This document shows, piece by piece, positions 39,396 through 48,536 of a DNA stretch of 64,000 nucleotides (within the stretch, counting starts at the first letter, position 1; the number at the start of each line of letters is the position of its first letter). The DNA comes from Streptomyces hyaluromycini (GTDB taxonomy: Bacteria; Actinomycetota; Actinomycetes; Streptomycetales; Streptomycetaceae). Both the position numbers and the translations under genes were made by a program. Location: NCBI RefSeq assembly GCF_002217755.1, contig NZ_BCFL01000033.1, positions 1 to 64,000 on the forward strand, read 5' to 3'. Below the pieces are notes generated by a model, which worked only from the letters and a program-made list of their open reading frames with translations, made no database searches and was not told the origin of the DNA.

Positions 39396-40673
39396 TCATC
39401 GAGTGACGCCGGCCGCCCTGGGGGACCCCTGCGCCGGAACCGGAACCGGCCGGCGCAGCAGCGGTTCGAGGAGCAGCGGCACGCCCACCACCGGCAGCAG
39501 CCAGGCCAGCACGATCAGCCGGTCGCCGAAGATGGTGATGTCGGGGTGCCCGGCCTGGGTGAGGATCCCGGTTCCGGCGGCCGCCAGCAGGAAGACACCG
39601 AAGGCCGGCCGCCGCCGCGCTCCCCACGCCCCGGCCGCCAGCGCGGCCGGGAACAGCGGCGCCGTCAGCTGACGGCGCAGCCACTCCACCCAGAAGTCGA
39701 ACTCCAGGTGGAGGAGCTCCCGCCCGGGATGGGCCCGGTCCGGGTGGGTGTAGTGGCCGGTCAGCAGGTCCTGCACGCTCTCCGCCTCGGAGGGGTAGCG
39801 CAGCAGCCGGGCGAGCAGCAGGGTGCCGGCCACCGCCCCGCAGCCCGCCACCGCGATCGCGGTCACCGCGCGCCCGGGCCCCCGCCCGTGCCGGCGCCGC
39901 CACAGCGCGACCACCGCCGCGGCCCCGGCCAGGCACGCACCGAGGAAGAGCGCCTGCGAGTGCTTCACGGTGAACAGCGCGACCAGCGCGCCCGCCACCA
40001 GCGCCGTCCCCGCCCGCACCCGTCCGGTCAGGGCCAGCGCGCAGCCCCACACCGCCGTCAGGGTCAGGGCCAGCATCAGGCCCTCCGCCATCGGCCGCAT
40101 CGCGGTCGTGCCGACCGGCAGGACGTAGTACAGGGCCTGCCCGGTCAGCGCGAGCGGCACCGGCACCGACACCGTCCGCAGCACCAGGAACACCAGCACC
40201 CCGCCCGCGCCCGCGACCAGCACGCTCGCCAGCCACACCCCCCACGTCACCCCGAACACGGTGACGAACGGCACCAGGAACACCGGATAGCCCGGCCGCA
40301 CCTCGAAGATCCGCCGCAGCCGCGGGGCCACGAACGGCACGACGTGCCCGTCCGTCTGCGCGCCCCCGGCCCGCAACCGCCGCTCCACCCGCCCCAGTTC
40401 ACCGGCCCGGCACTCCGCGAACACCCGGCCTGCCGGACTCGGCCCGTGGAAGCGCAGCACGTTCACGCGCTGCGCGCGCTCCGCCGCCGACGCCTCGCCG
40501 GCGCACACCCAGTCCACCGTCTCGGCCGCCGCCTCCCGCTTGCCCGCCCCGGCCAGGGCCAGCGCGTACGACACGTAGTTCTTGGAGTCGGGGGTGTCCC
40601 GGCCGGTCACAGCGGCGAGTTGCAGCACCGCGAAGACGGCGGCCAGCACCAGCACCCAGCTGCGCGGTCTCAC
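39396..40673 (-). CDS. Multi-pass membrane protein, GT-C-like
   Basis: 425 residues from a GTG that overlaps the upstream stop (GTGA), so it is coupled to the GT2-TagF gene. One helix at the N-terminus is followed by a large outer loop with GRDTPDSKNYVSYALALAG and VRPGYPVFLVPFV, then about nine helices. The layout resembles lipid-linked-sugar glycosyltransferases, though it has no decisive motif. It is the last gene of the three-polymerase operon, so it probably modifies the same polymer. Confidence 0.78.
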   Translation of the reverse strand: MRPRSWVLVLAAVFAVLQLAAVTGRDTPDSKNYVSYALALAGAGKREAAAETVDWVCAGEASAAERAQRVNVLRFHGPSPAGRVFAECRAGELGRVERRLRAGGAQTDGHVVPFVAPRLRRIFEVRPGYPVFLVPFVTVFGVTWGVWLASVLVAGAGGVLVFLVLRTVSVPVPLALTGQALYYVLPVGTTAMRPMAEGLMLALTLTAVWGCALALTGRVRAGTALVAGALVALFTVKHSQALFLGACLAGAAAVVALWRRRHGRGPGRAVTAIAVAGCGAVAGTLLLARLLRYPSEAESVQDLLTGHYTHPDRAHPGRELLHLEFDFWVEWLRRQLTAPLFPAALAAGAWGARRRPAFGVFLLAAAGTGILTQAGHPDITIFGDRLIVLAWLLPVVGVPLLLEPLLRRPVPVPAQGSPRAAGVTR

Positions 40674-42931
40674 GTCGACGCCAGCAGGTCGGGCGCGCCG
40701 GCCGGCCCGGGTACCCGGGCCGGCTCGGGCATCGACTCGCCCAGCAGCAGCGTCCGTACGACCCGTTCGGCTGCCCTGCCGTCGTCGAACTCGCAGAAAC
40801 GGGACCGGAAGTCGGCCCGCAGCCGCGCCGACTCCTCGTCCCGCCAGCCGCCCGAGGCGAACAGCCAGGCCAACTCGCGGTAGGAGTGCGAGACATGGCC
40901 CGGGGCCTCGGCGGTGATGTCGAGATAGGCGCCCCGGCTCGCCGTGTACGCGGCCCAGTCGTCGGCGTGCACGACGATCGGCCGGTCCAGGTTGGCGTAG
41001 TCGAACATGATCGACGAGTAGTCGGTGACCAGGGCGTCCGAGGCCAGCATCACCTCCTCGGCGTGCGGTTCGCCGGTCGCGTCGACCACGATGCCGCGCC
41101 GGTGCAGCTCGGCCAGGCCCATCCCGCGCGCCGGCCCGGTCGCCAGGGCCGGATGCAGGCGGACCACCAGTGTGTGCCCCGCGCCCAGGTCGGCGGCGAA
41201 CCGGGCCAGGTCGATCCGGTCGACGTGACCGCCCCGGACGTAGTCGCGGCGGGTCGGCGCGTACAGCACCACGGTGTGGTCGGCCGGAATGCCGTGCCGG
41301 GCCCGGAAGCCGGTCCGGCCGCCGGTGACCAGGACGTCGTTGCGCGGGCTGCCCGTGCGGGCCGACGCGAAGTGGCAGGGGTAGGCCCGCTCCCACACCA
41401 GCTCCGAGTGGAGGTTGGCGACCAGGCTGTGGTCCCAGCGGTCGGCCCGGCGCAGCATCTGCGGCACGTCGAAACCGAGCCGGGCGCCGGGCTTGCCCAG
41501 CAGGTCGGCGCCCAGGTACTTGAGCGGGGTGCCCCGGTGGGTGTGGACGTGCACGCTGCCGGGCCGTTTCACCAGCGTCCCGGGCCAGTTGACGTCGTTG
41601 ACGAAGAACTTCGCGCGGGCGGTCAGCCGCAGGTACTCCGGGGAGTCCAGCAGCACATGCGCCACGCCGGCCGGCAGCTCCGCCGCGACCTCCGCGTCCC
41701 GCACCACCCAGACGCCGCGCAGCCGCGGGGCGATCTCCCGGGCCTTGCGGTACACGGCCGCCGGGTCGCCCCGCAGCCCCTGGTGCGAGGCCGCCGAGTA
41801 CAGGACCAGCTCCTCGTCCAGGGGACGCAGGCCGCGGAGCCCGGTCAGCGCGCGCCGGGCCCGCGCCCCCGCCGCCCGCCGCACCCGCAGCGCCTGCCGC
41901 CCGCTCTCCCGGCCGACCCGCCCGGCCTGCTGCCTCAGCAGGTACGAGGCGTAGGAGCCCTCCAGCACACCCAGGTCACCCAGGTCACCCAGGTCACCCA
42001 GGTCACCCAGATCAGCCAGATCACCCAGATCACCCAGGTCACCTGGGGCGGCGGCCCCCTCCGGCCGGAACGCCCGGTACAGCTCCGCCGTGCGCCGGAA
42101 GAACTCGCCCCTGGCGGCGGGCGGCAGCCGGTCCGGCTTGGCGAGGATGTCCAGGCAGTGCTCGCCCATCTTCCGGTGCAGATACGGCCGCCAGACCGTC
42201 AGTTCCGGCCGGGCGTCGACGAAGGCGAAGACCCGCTTGTACTGGTCGTGCACGTCGAAGTGCTTGCGGCTGCGGGTGGAGAGGATGTTGCCCTGCCGGC
42301 GCTGGCGGTAGTTGAGGCAGATCCGGTCGAGGGTGGCGATCCGGGCCGCGCTGAGCATGACCGGGAAGGTCCAGGGGGTGTCCTCGTAGTAGCCCGGCGG
42401 GAACTGGAAGCCGTTCTCCTCGACGAAGTCCCGGCGGTAGGCCTTGTTCCACACCACCATCAACAGGTCCAGGATCTCGGGATGTCCGGCCGCCGTGAAC
42501 ACGTCCGACGTGGTACCGAGCACCTCGGCGAGGGCGTTGCGCCGGGTCCCGCCCCACCAGTAGGTGCGGGCGTAGTCGAAGACCAGCACGTCCGGGTCGC
42601 CGGTCTCCGTCAGCCGGTCGGCGACCGCGCGCAGCGCGCCCGGGGTGAGGGTGTCGTCGCTGTCGAGGAAGAGCAGGAAGTCACCGGTGACGTGCGGGAG
42701 TCCGGCGTTGCGGGCGCGGCCGAGGCCGACGTTCTCCGGCAGGTGCAGGACCTTCACGCGCGGGTCGCGCGCCGCGTACTCGTCGAGGATCGCGCCGCAG
42801 CCGTCCGGGGAGCGGTCGTCGACGGCGATCACCTCGATGTCGTGGAAGGACTGCTCCAGGACCGAGTCGAGGCACTCCCGGAGGAAGCCCTGCACCTTGA
42901 AACAGGGGATGATCACACTGAGTCGGGGCAC
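40670..42931 (-). CDS. Bifunctional GT2 glycosyltransferase / TagF-like polymerase (paralogue 3)
   Basis: 753 residues from a GTG 2 bases after the previous stop. The GT2 domain is about 1-220 (VIIPCFKVQGFLRECLDSVL, VDDRSPDG, DXD site FLDSDDTL). A linker at about 297-325 is made of Gly-Asp-Leu repeats. The CDP-glycerol glycerophosphotransferase-like domain is about 370-735 (SPRNDV, LVTDYSSIMFDYANLDRPIV). It should both add a sugar and polymerise polyol phosphate. The usual His-Gly-Thr-Pro catalytic motif reads His465-Arg466-Gly-Thr-Pro, with Arg at the expected His position, so polymerase activity is doubtful or altered. Confidence 0.88.
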   Translation of the reverse strand: MPRLSVIIPCFKVQGFLRECLDSVLEQSFHDIEVIAVDDRSPDGCGAILDEYAARDPRVKVLHLPENVGLGRARNAGLPHVTGDFLLFLDSDDTLTPGALRAVADRLTETGDPDVLVFDYARTYWWGGTRRNALAEVLGTTSDVFTAAGHPEILDLLMVVWNKAYRRDFVEENGFQFPPGYYEDTPWTFPVMLSAARIATLDRICLNYRQRRQGNILSTRSRKHFDVHDQYKRVFAFVDARPELTVWRPYLHRKMGEHCLDILAKPDRLPPAARGEFFRRTAELYRAFRPEGAAAPGDLGDLGDLADLGDLGDLGDLGDLGVLEGSYASYLLRQQAGRVGRESGRQALRVRRAAGARARRALTGLRGLRPLDEELVLYSAASHQGLRGDPAAVYRKAREIAPRLRGVWVVRDAEVAAELPAGVAHVLLDSPEYLRLTARAKFFVNDVNWPGTLVKRPGSVHVHTHRGTPLKYLGADLLGKPGARLGFDVPQMLRRADRWDHSLVANLHSELVWERAYPCHFASARTGSPRNDVLVTGGRTGFRARHGIPADHTVVLYAPTRRDYVRGGHVDRIDLARFAADLGAGHTLVVRLHPALATGPARGMGLAELHRRGIVVDATGEPHAEEVMLASDALVTDYSSIMFDYANLDRPIVVHADDWAAYTASRGAYLDITAEAPGHVSHSYRELAWLFASGGWRDEESARLRADFRSRFCEFDDGRAAERVVRTLLLGESMPEPARVPGPAGAPDLLAST
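41968..42039. repeat. Eight 9-bp tandem repeats (Gly-Asp-Leu linker)
   Basis: Units CACCCAGGT (with CACCCAGAT and CAGCCAGAT variants) in phase with the codons, coding a GDL string between the two domains of paralogue 3. Absent from the other two paralogues. Confidence 0.9.
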
Positions 42932-42933
42932 GG

Positions 42934-45126
42934 TCAGCTCCTGACGAGGGTCGCGGCCGGGGCGGGCAGGCGTTCGGCGAGCGGGATCACCGTCGGGATC
43001 TCCTCCGGCGGGCGGCCGAGGAACACCCGCCGTACGACCCGCTCGGCGGCCAGTCCGTCGTCGAACTGGCAGAAGCGGGAACGGAACCCGGCCCGCAGCT
43101 GCCTGGACTCCGGGCCCAGGTAGGAGCCGTCGCGGAAGATCCGGGCCAGTTCCTCCGGGGTGCGGGCGACCGGTCCCGGCGGCTCGGCCATCAGGTCGAA
43201 GCAGACGCCCCGGGTCTGCCGGTAGACCTCCCAGTCGTCGGCGTAGACGACGATCGGCCGGTCCAGGTTGGCGTAGTCGAACATGATGGAGGAGTAGTCG
43301 GTGACCAGCGCGTCCGCGGCCAGGCACACGTCCTCGGCGGAGCGGTGCGCGGTGACGTCGATGACCCGGCCGGTGCCCGCCGAGCGGCCCCGGTCGTAGA
43401 AGTAGTGCGCGCGCAGGAGCACGACGACGTCCTCGCCGGCCGCCTCGCAGAACGCCTCCAGGTCGAGGCCGGGCTCGAAGCCGGTGTGGTGGTCGCGGTG
43501 GGTGGGGGCGTACAGCACGGCCGTCCTGCCGTCCGGGACGCCCAGCCTGCGGCGGGCCCGGACCACGTCGTGGGCGGTCGCCGTGTAGTAGACGTCGTTG
43601 CGCGGATAGCCGTACTCCAGCGTCCGGTACGAGCCGGGGAAGGCGCGTTCCCACGTCTGGGTGGAGTGGCGGTTGGAGGAGAGGTTGAAGTCCCAGCGGT
43701 CGACGCGGCCGAGGAGCTTGGTGAAGCTGCCGGTCTGCGCGGCGACCACCGGGTACGTCGACTGGTCGACGCCCATCTTCTTCAGCGGGGTGCCGTGCTG
43801 CGTCTGGACGTGGACACTGCCGGGCCGCTTGACGACGCCCTCGGCGAAGTTGGCGTTGTTGACTAGGTACTTGGCGCGGGCCAGCACCTGCCAGTACCGG
43901 CGGCTGCCGATCACCGCGTACTCGACGTCCTGCGGCACGGTGTGCTCCTGGCCGGCCTCGACCAGGAACACCGAGCGGATGTGCGGGGCGAGTTCGCGGG
44001 CCACGGCGTGGATCGCGGCCGGGTTGCAGACGTAACCGCGCCCCCAGTACGCGCAGTACACGGCGAGGTTCGCGTCCAGCGGGCGGCGCAGGTCGAGGGC
44101 GTACCGCAGCCGGGTGAGCGGCATGTGCGGGCGGGGCAGCCGCCCGGCCGCCCCGGCCGTGACTCGGTTGGCACCGCGCAGCACGCGGAACGCCGTGTAC
44201 GCGCCCGCCGCGAGCAGCCGGTGCTGGACCCCCACACTCCCGCCCGGCATCCGGAACCCGTCCGGGCGGTGCGTGCGGTGCAGCCAGGCCGCCCGCCGGA
44301 AGAACGCCCGGTGCCCGGACGGCATCCGGTCCGGCCGTGCGGCCATCTTCAGCACCACCCCGAAGACCTGCTCGAACAGTGCCCGCGCCCGCTCGCCGGG
44401 CAGCCCGGCGGCCCGTTCCAGCACCAGCTCCGCCTGGTCGAGGAGGTCCCGCTGGTGCGGCCCGGGCAGGTTCAGCCGGCTGCCCTGCCGGCGCAGCCGG
44501 TGCCGTACGACCACCGAGCGCAGCACCGCGATCCGCTCGGCGGCGGCGGTGGTCAGGCCGCCCCAGCCGAGGTCCGTGAAGTGCCCGTCCGGAAAGGCCA
44601 GCCTCCGTTCGGCCAGGAAGGAACGGCGGTAGACCGTGCTCCAGGCCGGCAGGGCCACGCCTGTCAGCCGGGGCGCCCGGTCCGGGGGGAACGCGCCGTT
44701 CGGGACGCCCGTCAGCAGGGGGGCCGCCGGGTTCGTCGGCTCGCCCTCCCACCAGGGCGTCCGCTCGTGCTCGGCGTACAGGACGTCCACGTCACCGGTC
44801 TCGGCGAGCCGGGCGTCGAGCAGCGCCAGCGCGCCCGGGACCAGTACGTCGTCGCCGTCGAGGAACAGCAGATACGTGCCGTGCGCCGCCCGCATCCCGG
44901 TGTTCCGGGCCCCGCTCAGCCCGGCCGACGGCGGCGAGTGCACCGGGGCCACCCGGGAGTCCCGCTCGGCGTAGGCGGCGGCGACCGAGGCGGCCGGGAC
45001 GTCGGGCGCGTCGCAGACCGGGATCAGCTCCAGGTCGCCGAAGGACTGGGCGAGGACCGAGTCCAGCGCCTGGGACAGCCGGCCGGCGACCCCGTGGGAC
45101 GGGACGATGATGCTGAAGCGGGGCAT
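42934..45126 (-). CDS. Bifunctional GT2 glycosyltransferase / TagF-like polymerase (paralogue 2)
   Basis: 730 residues from the ATG at 45126 (AAAGAG upstream). The GT2 domain is about 1-220 (FSIIVPSHGVAGRLSQALDS, DXD site FLDGDDVLV). It is the most divergent of the three GT2 parts, with WEGEPTNPAAPLL in place of the WNKAYRR region. The TagF-like domain is about 350-715 with intact QHGTPLKKMG (His444), EYGYPRNDV, YAPTHRDH and DYSSIMFDYANLDRP. It likely builds or primes a glycosyl-polyol-phosphate wall polymer on a lipid carrier at the inner membrane face. Confidence 0.9.
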   Translation of the reverse strand: MPRFSIIVPSHGVAGRLSQALDSVLAQSFGDLELIPVCDAPDVPAASVAAAYAERDSRVAPVHSPPSAGLSGARNTGMRAAHGTYLLFLDGDDVLVPGALALLDARLAETGDVDVLYAEHERTPWWEGEPTNPAAPLLTGVPNGAFPPDRAPRLTGVALPAWSTVYRRSFLAERRLAFPDGHFTDLGWGGLTTAAAERIAVLRSVVVRHRLRRQGSRLNLPGPHQRDLLDQAELVLERAAGLPGERARALFEQVFGVVLKMAARPDRMPSGHRAFFRRAAWLHRTHRPDGFRMPGGSVGVQHRLLAAGAYTAFRVLRGANRVTAGAAGRLPRPHMPLTRLRYALDLRRPLDANLAVYCAYWGRGYVCNPAAIHAVARELAPHIRSVFLVEAGQEHTVPQDVEYAVIGSRRYWQVLARAKYLVNNANFAEGVVKRPGSVHVQTQHGTPLKKMGVDQSTYPVVAAQTGSFTKLLGRVDRWDFNLSSNRHSTQTWERAFPGSYRTLEYGYPRNDVYYTATAHDVVRARRRLGVPDGRTAVLYAPTHRDHHTGFEPGLDLEAFCEAAGEDVVVLLRAHYFYDRGRSAGTGRVIDVTAHRSAEDVCLAADALVTDYSSIMFDYANLDRPIVVYADDWEVYRQTRGVCFDLMAEPPGPVARTPEELARIFRDGSYLGPESRQLRAGFRSRFCQFDDGLAAERVVRRVFLGRPPEEIPTVIPLAERLPAPAATLVRS

Positions 45127-45250
45127 GCTGCTCTTTCTCAGGTGTGCATGCGGCCCGGCCTTCCCGTCGGTCGCCAGGTGGACGGCCGGGACGGAGTGGG
45201 CCGCGAGGTGTTGGGGGGCACGAGGGAACTCCCTGCAAGGCAAACGGCGT

Positions 45251-47521
45251 TCAGCGGCTCTCGGTGACGGGCAGATGGCCGGAAGGTTGCGGGACGGTGG
45301 CCAACGGGGGGTGGGCGAGCCCCGCGGCCGCCGAGGGCACGGGGTGCCGCTGCTCCAGCGGGATGAACTCCGGCAGCCCGGCCGGCTCGCCGAGCACCAC
45401 GTGCCGGACCACCCGCTCGGCGGCGCGGCCGTCGTCGTACCGGCAGAACCGCTCGCGGAACGCGGCGCGCAGCTGGGCGGAGCGGGAGCCGCGCCAGTGG
45501 CCGGTGGCGAAGATGTCGATGAGCTCGTCCTCGGTGCGGGCGACCGCGCCGGGCGGGGTGGAGCGCAGGTCGAAGTAGGTGCCGCGGGCCGCGTGGTAGG
45601 CGTCCCAGTCCTCGGTGTGCACGACGATCGGCCGGTCCAGGTTGGCGTAGTCGAACATGATCGACGAGTAGTCGGTGACCAGCGCGTCCGCGGCCAGGCA
45701 GAGGGACTCCACACTGGGGTGGCCGCTGACGTCGATCACCCGGCCGCCGTGTTCGCTCGCCGCGAGCGGGCCGCCGTGCCAGTAGTGGGCGCGGGCCAGG
45801 ATCACGAACCGCGGGCCGAGGCGGCGCACGATCCGGTCCAGGTCGAGGGCGGGGCGCTGGGTGCGCCGGTAGTCGCGGTGGGTGGGCGCGTACAGCAGGG
45901 CGACCGAGCCCTCGGGGACGCCGAGCGACTCCCGGATCCGGGTGACATCGGCCGAGGTGGCCTGCTGGAAGACGTCGTTGCGCGGATAGCCGTATTCGAG
46001 GGTCCGGTATCCGCCGGGGTAGACGCGCTCCCAGGTCAGGGTGGTGTGGCGGTTCGCGGACAGGACGTAGTCCCACTTGTCGACGCCCCGCAGGAGCTCC
46101 TCGAAGTCCATGCCGGCGGCGGCCGCCGGATGTTCCTGGAGGTCCAGGCCCATGTGCTTGAGGGGGGTGCCGTGCTGGGTCTGCACGAACACCTGGCCGG
46201 GGCGCTTCCTCAGCCGCCGGTCGAAGTTGACGTTGTTGACCAGGTACTTGGAGCGGGCCAGCGCCGTCCAGTAGCCGAAGGTGCCCGGCCGCAGCCGGCG
46301 CGGGCCCGGCGGGATCGTGTGGTGGTGTTCCGGGCGGGCGATCCAGGCGGTGCGGATGTGCGGGGCGTGGGTGCGGAACGCCTCCTCCAGCGCGCCCGGA
46401 TTGCAGCCGTGGCCGCGGTTCCAGTAGGCGGCGAAGACCGCGCGGTCGGCGCGCAGCGGGAGGCGCAGCTGGACCCGGTAGTGCAGCTGGAGCAGCGCCG
46501 AGCGCAGGCCGCGGACGGACTTGACGCCGGCCTTGAGGGCGCGGCGGCGGGCGGACATCGCCAGCTGGAGCGCGCCGTAGGTGCGGTGCAGGCCGTAGTG
46601 GACGAGGGCATGGCGGAGCCGGGTGCGCAACGGCACCGGGGCGCCCTTGGCCCGGTAACGGCGGTAGTGGGCGCGGGCCGTGCGCAGGAACTCGGCGCGG
46701 CTGCCCTTCGGGAGCCGGTCCCGCCTGGTGAACACCGTGGTGAAGTGGTCGACCATCCTGCGGAACAACACCGGCCGCCAGCGCGCCAGTTCGGGCCGCT
46801 CCTCGATGAACGCGAAGACCCGGTCGTACTGGTCGAAGATGTCGAAGTGCCGGCGGCTCCTGGTGCCGAGGATGCTGCCCTGCCGCCGCTGCCGGTAGTG
46901 CACACAGACCCGGTCGAGGGTCGCGATCGACCCGGCGGTCATCAGGGCCGGGTAGGTCCAGGGGGTGTCCTCGTAGTAGCCGGGCGGGAAGGCGAAGCCG
47001 TTCTCCTCGACGAACTCCCGCCGGTACGCCTTGTTCCAGGCGACCATGAGCACGCGGAGCAGGCCGGGCCGGTCTTCGAGCCGGAACGGTGCCGGACCCT
47101 GCTCGGTCAGCTGCAACGCGACCTTGTTGCGCTCCGCCCGGCCCGTCCAGAACGTCCGCGCGTAGTCGTACACGAGGACGTCCGGATCGCCGGTCTCCTT
47201 GATCCGGTCGGCGATCGCCCGCAGCGCGTCCGGCGTGAGCGTGTCGTCGCTGTCCAGGAAGAGCAGGTAGTCGCCGCGCGCCTGCGCCATCCCCGCGTTG
47301 CGGGCGCCGCCCAGACCCTGGTTCTCCGGCAGGTGCAGGGCCTTCACGCGCGCGTCCCGGGCCGCGTACTCGTCGATGATCGTGCCGCAGGCGTCCGGTG
47401 AGCAGTCGTCGACGGCGATCAGTTCCAGATCGGGGTACGACTGCGAGAGCACCGAGTCCAGGCACTCGGGCAGATACGCCTGGACCTGGTACGCGGGGAC
47501 AATGACACTGAACCTGGGCAA
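45251..47521 (-). CDS. Bifunctional GT2 glycosyltransferase / TagF-like polymerase (paralogue 1)
   Basis: 756 residues. The frame opens at TTG (47521), giving MPRFSVIVPAYQVQAYLPECLDSV; a nearby ATG is out of frame. The GT2 domain is about 1-220 (VDDCSPDACG, FLDSDDTL, WNKAYRREFVEENGFAFPPGYYEDTPW). The TagF-like domain is about 360-715 with QHGTPLKHMG (His450), EYGYPRNDV, YAPTHRDYR and DYSSIMFDYANLDRP. An extra 35-residue Pro-rich tail follows. It is the first gene of the polymerase group; 124 bases separate it from paralogue 2. Confidence 0.9.
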   Translation of the reverse strand: MPRFSVIVPAYQVQAYLPECLDSVLSQSYPDLELIAVDDCSPDACGTIIDEYAARDARVKALHLPENQGLGGARNAGMAQARGDYLLFLDSDDTLTPDALRAIADRIKETGDPDVLVYDYARTFWTGRAERNKVALQLTEQGPAPFRLEDRPGLLRVLMVAWNKAYRREFVEENGFAFPPGYYEDTPWTYPALMTAGSIATLDRVCVHYRQRRQGSILGTRSRRHFDIFDQYDRVFAFIEERPELARWRPVLFRRMVDHFTTVFTRRDRLPKGSRAEFLRTARAHYRRYRAKGAPVPLRTRLRHALVHYGLHRTYGALQLAMSARRRALKAGVKSVRGLRSALLQLHYRVQLRLPLRADRAVFAAYWNRGHGCNPGALEEAFRTHAPHIRTAWIARPEHHHTIPPGPRRLRPGTFGYWTALARSKYLVNNVNFDRRLRKRPGQVFVQTQHGTPLKHMGLDLQEHPAAAAGMDFEELLRGVDKWDYVLSANRHTTLTWERVYPGGYRTLEYGYPRNDVFQQATSADVTRIRESLGVPEGSVALLYAPTHRDYRRTQRPALDLDRIVRRLGPRFVILARAHYWHGGPLAASEHGGRVIDVSGHPSVESLCLAADALVTDYSSIMFDYANLDRPIVVHTEDWDAYHAARGTYFDLRSTPPGAVARTEDELIDIFATGHWRGSRSAQLRAAFRERFCRYDDGRAAERVVRHVVLGEPAGLPEFIPLEQRHPVPSAAAGLAHPPLATVPQPSGHLPVTESR

Positions 47522-47627
47522 GGGACATCCATGGGTCGGTCGGCGCGGGCGTTCTGCCCGGGAACGGCCAATGGAGTGATTCGGTTACGGTTCGCTACGT
47601 CATGTGGGTTACGTTCCGTGAGCGGAC

Positions 47628-47656
47628 AGGGGCGAGCCGATGGCCGACTCGCCCCT
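47628..47656. terminator. Terminator after the sugar ABC operon
   Basis: AGGGGCGAG and CTCGCCCCT, 11-base loop, then TTT on the plus strand. It lies 41 bases past the permease stop (minus strand). Confidence 0.65.
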
Positions 47657-47696
47657 TTCGGGAGCCCCTTGTGCAGTCTTGTGTGGTCTTGTGCGG

Positions 47697-48536
47697 TTAT
47701 TTGACCGCGCCCGCCATCACCCCCGACACGAACTGCCGCTGGAACGCGAAGAACACGGCCAGCGGGATCACCATCGAGATGAACGCGCCGGGCGCGAGGA
47801 CGTCGACGTTGTTGCCGAACTGGCGTACCTGGGTCTGGAGCGCGACCGTGATCGGCTGGGTGCCCGACTTGGTGAACACCAGCGCGACCAGCATGTCGTT
47901 CCACACCCACAGGAACTGGAAGATGCCCAGGCTCGCGATCGCCGGCCCGCCGAGCGGCATCACCACCCGGGTGAACACGCGCAGTTCACCGGCGCCGTCG
48001 AGACGGGCCGCCTCCAGCAGCTCCCGCGGGATCTCCGCGAAGAAGTTCCGCAGCAGGAACACCGCGAACGGCAGACCGAAGCCGACGTGGAAGAGGACCA
48101 CCCCGAAGATCGTCCCGAACAGGCCGATCCTGCCGAAGAGTTCGGCGATCGGGATCAGCGCCACCTGGACCGGCACGACCAGCAGACTGACCACGGTCAG
48201 GAACCACCAGTCCCGGCCCGGGAACTCCAGCCACGCGAACGCGTAACCGGCCAGCGCCCCGATGACCACGACCAGGACCGTCGCCGGGACGGTGATCAGG
48301 ACCGTGTTCCAGAGGGAGTTGGTGATGTCGCTGTTCTCCAGGAGCTTCTGGTAACTGTCGAACGTCAGCTGGGACGGCTTGGCGAACACGTGCCACCAGC
48401 CGCTCGCGCTCATGTCCTCCGGCGACCGCAGCGAGGACGCGAGCAGCCCGATCGTCGGCACCAGCCAGAACAGGGCGACGACGATCAGGAAGACCCGCAC
48501 CAGACCGCCGTTGATCTTCTCCAGCACCCAGCTCAT
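47697..48536 (-). CDS. Sugar ABC transporter permease, MalG type
   Basis: 279 residues with six membrane helices. The EAA loop that docks the ATPase reads ELLEAARLDGAGELRVFTRVVMPLGGP. CUT1 (carbohydrate uptake) family. The start ATG overlaps the stop of the other permease (ATGA). No ATP-binding gene is in the operon; Streptomyces CUT1 importers commonly share the ATPase MsiK encoded elsewhere. Confidence 0.93.
   Translation of the reverse strand: MSWVLEKINGGLVRVFLIVVALFWLVPTIGLLASSLRSPEDMSASGWWHVFAKPSQLTFDSYQKLLENSDITNSLWNTVLITVPATVLVVVIGALAGYAFAWLEFPGRDWWFLTVVSLLVVPVQVALIPIAELFGRIGLFGTIFGVVLFHVGFGLPFAVFLLRNFFAEIPRELLEAARLDGAGELRVFTRVVMPLGGPAIASLGIFQFLWVWNDMLVALVFTKSGTQPITVALQTQVRQFGNNVDVLAPGAFISMVIPLAVFFAFQRQFVSGVMAGAVK

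Noticed and set aside
41968..42039. CRISPR-like short repeats
   Set aside because: Units are 9 bp without spacers, in phase with codons; it is a coding tandem repeat.
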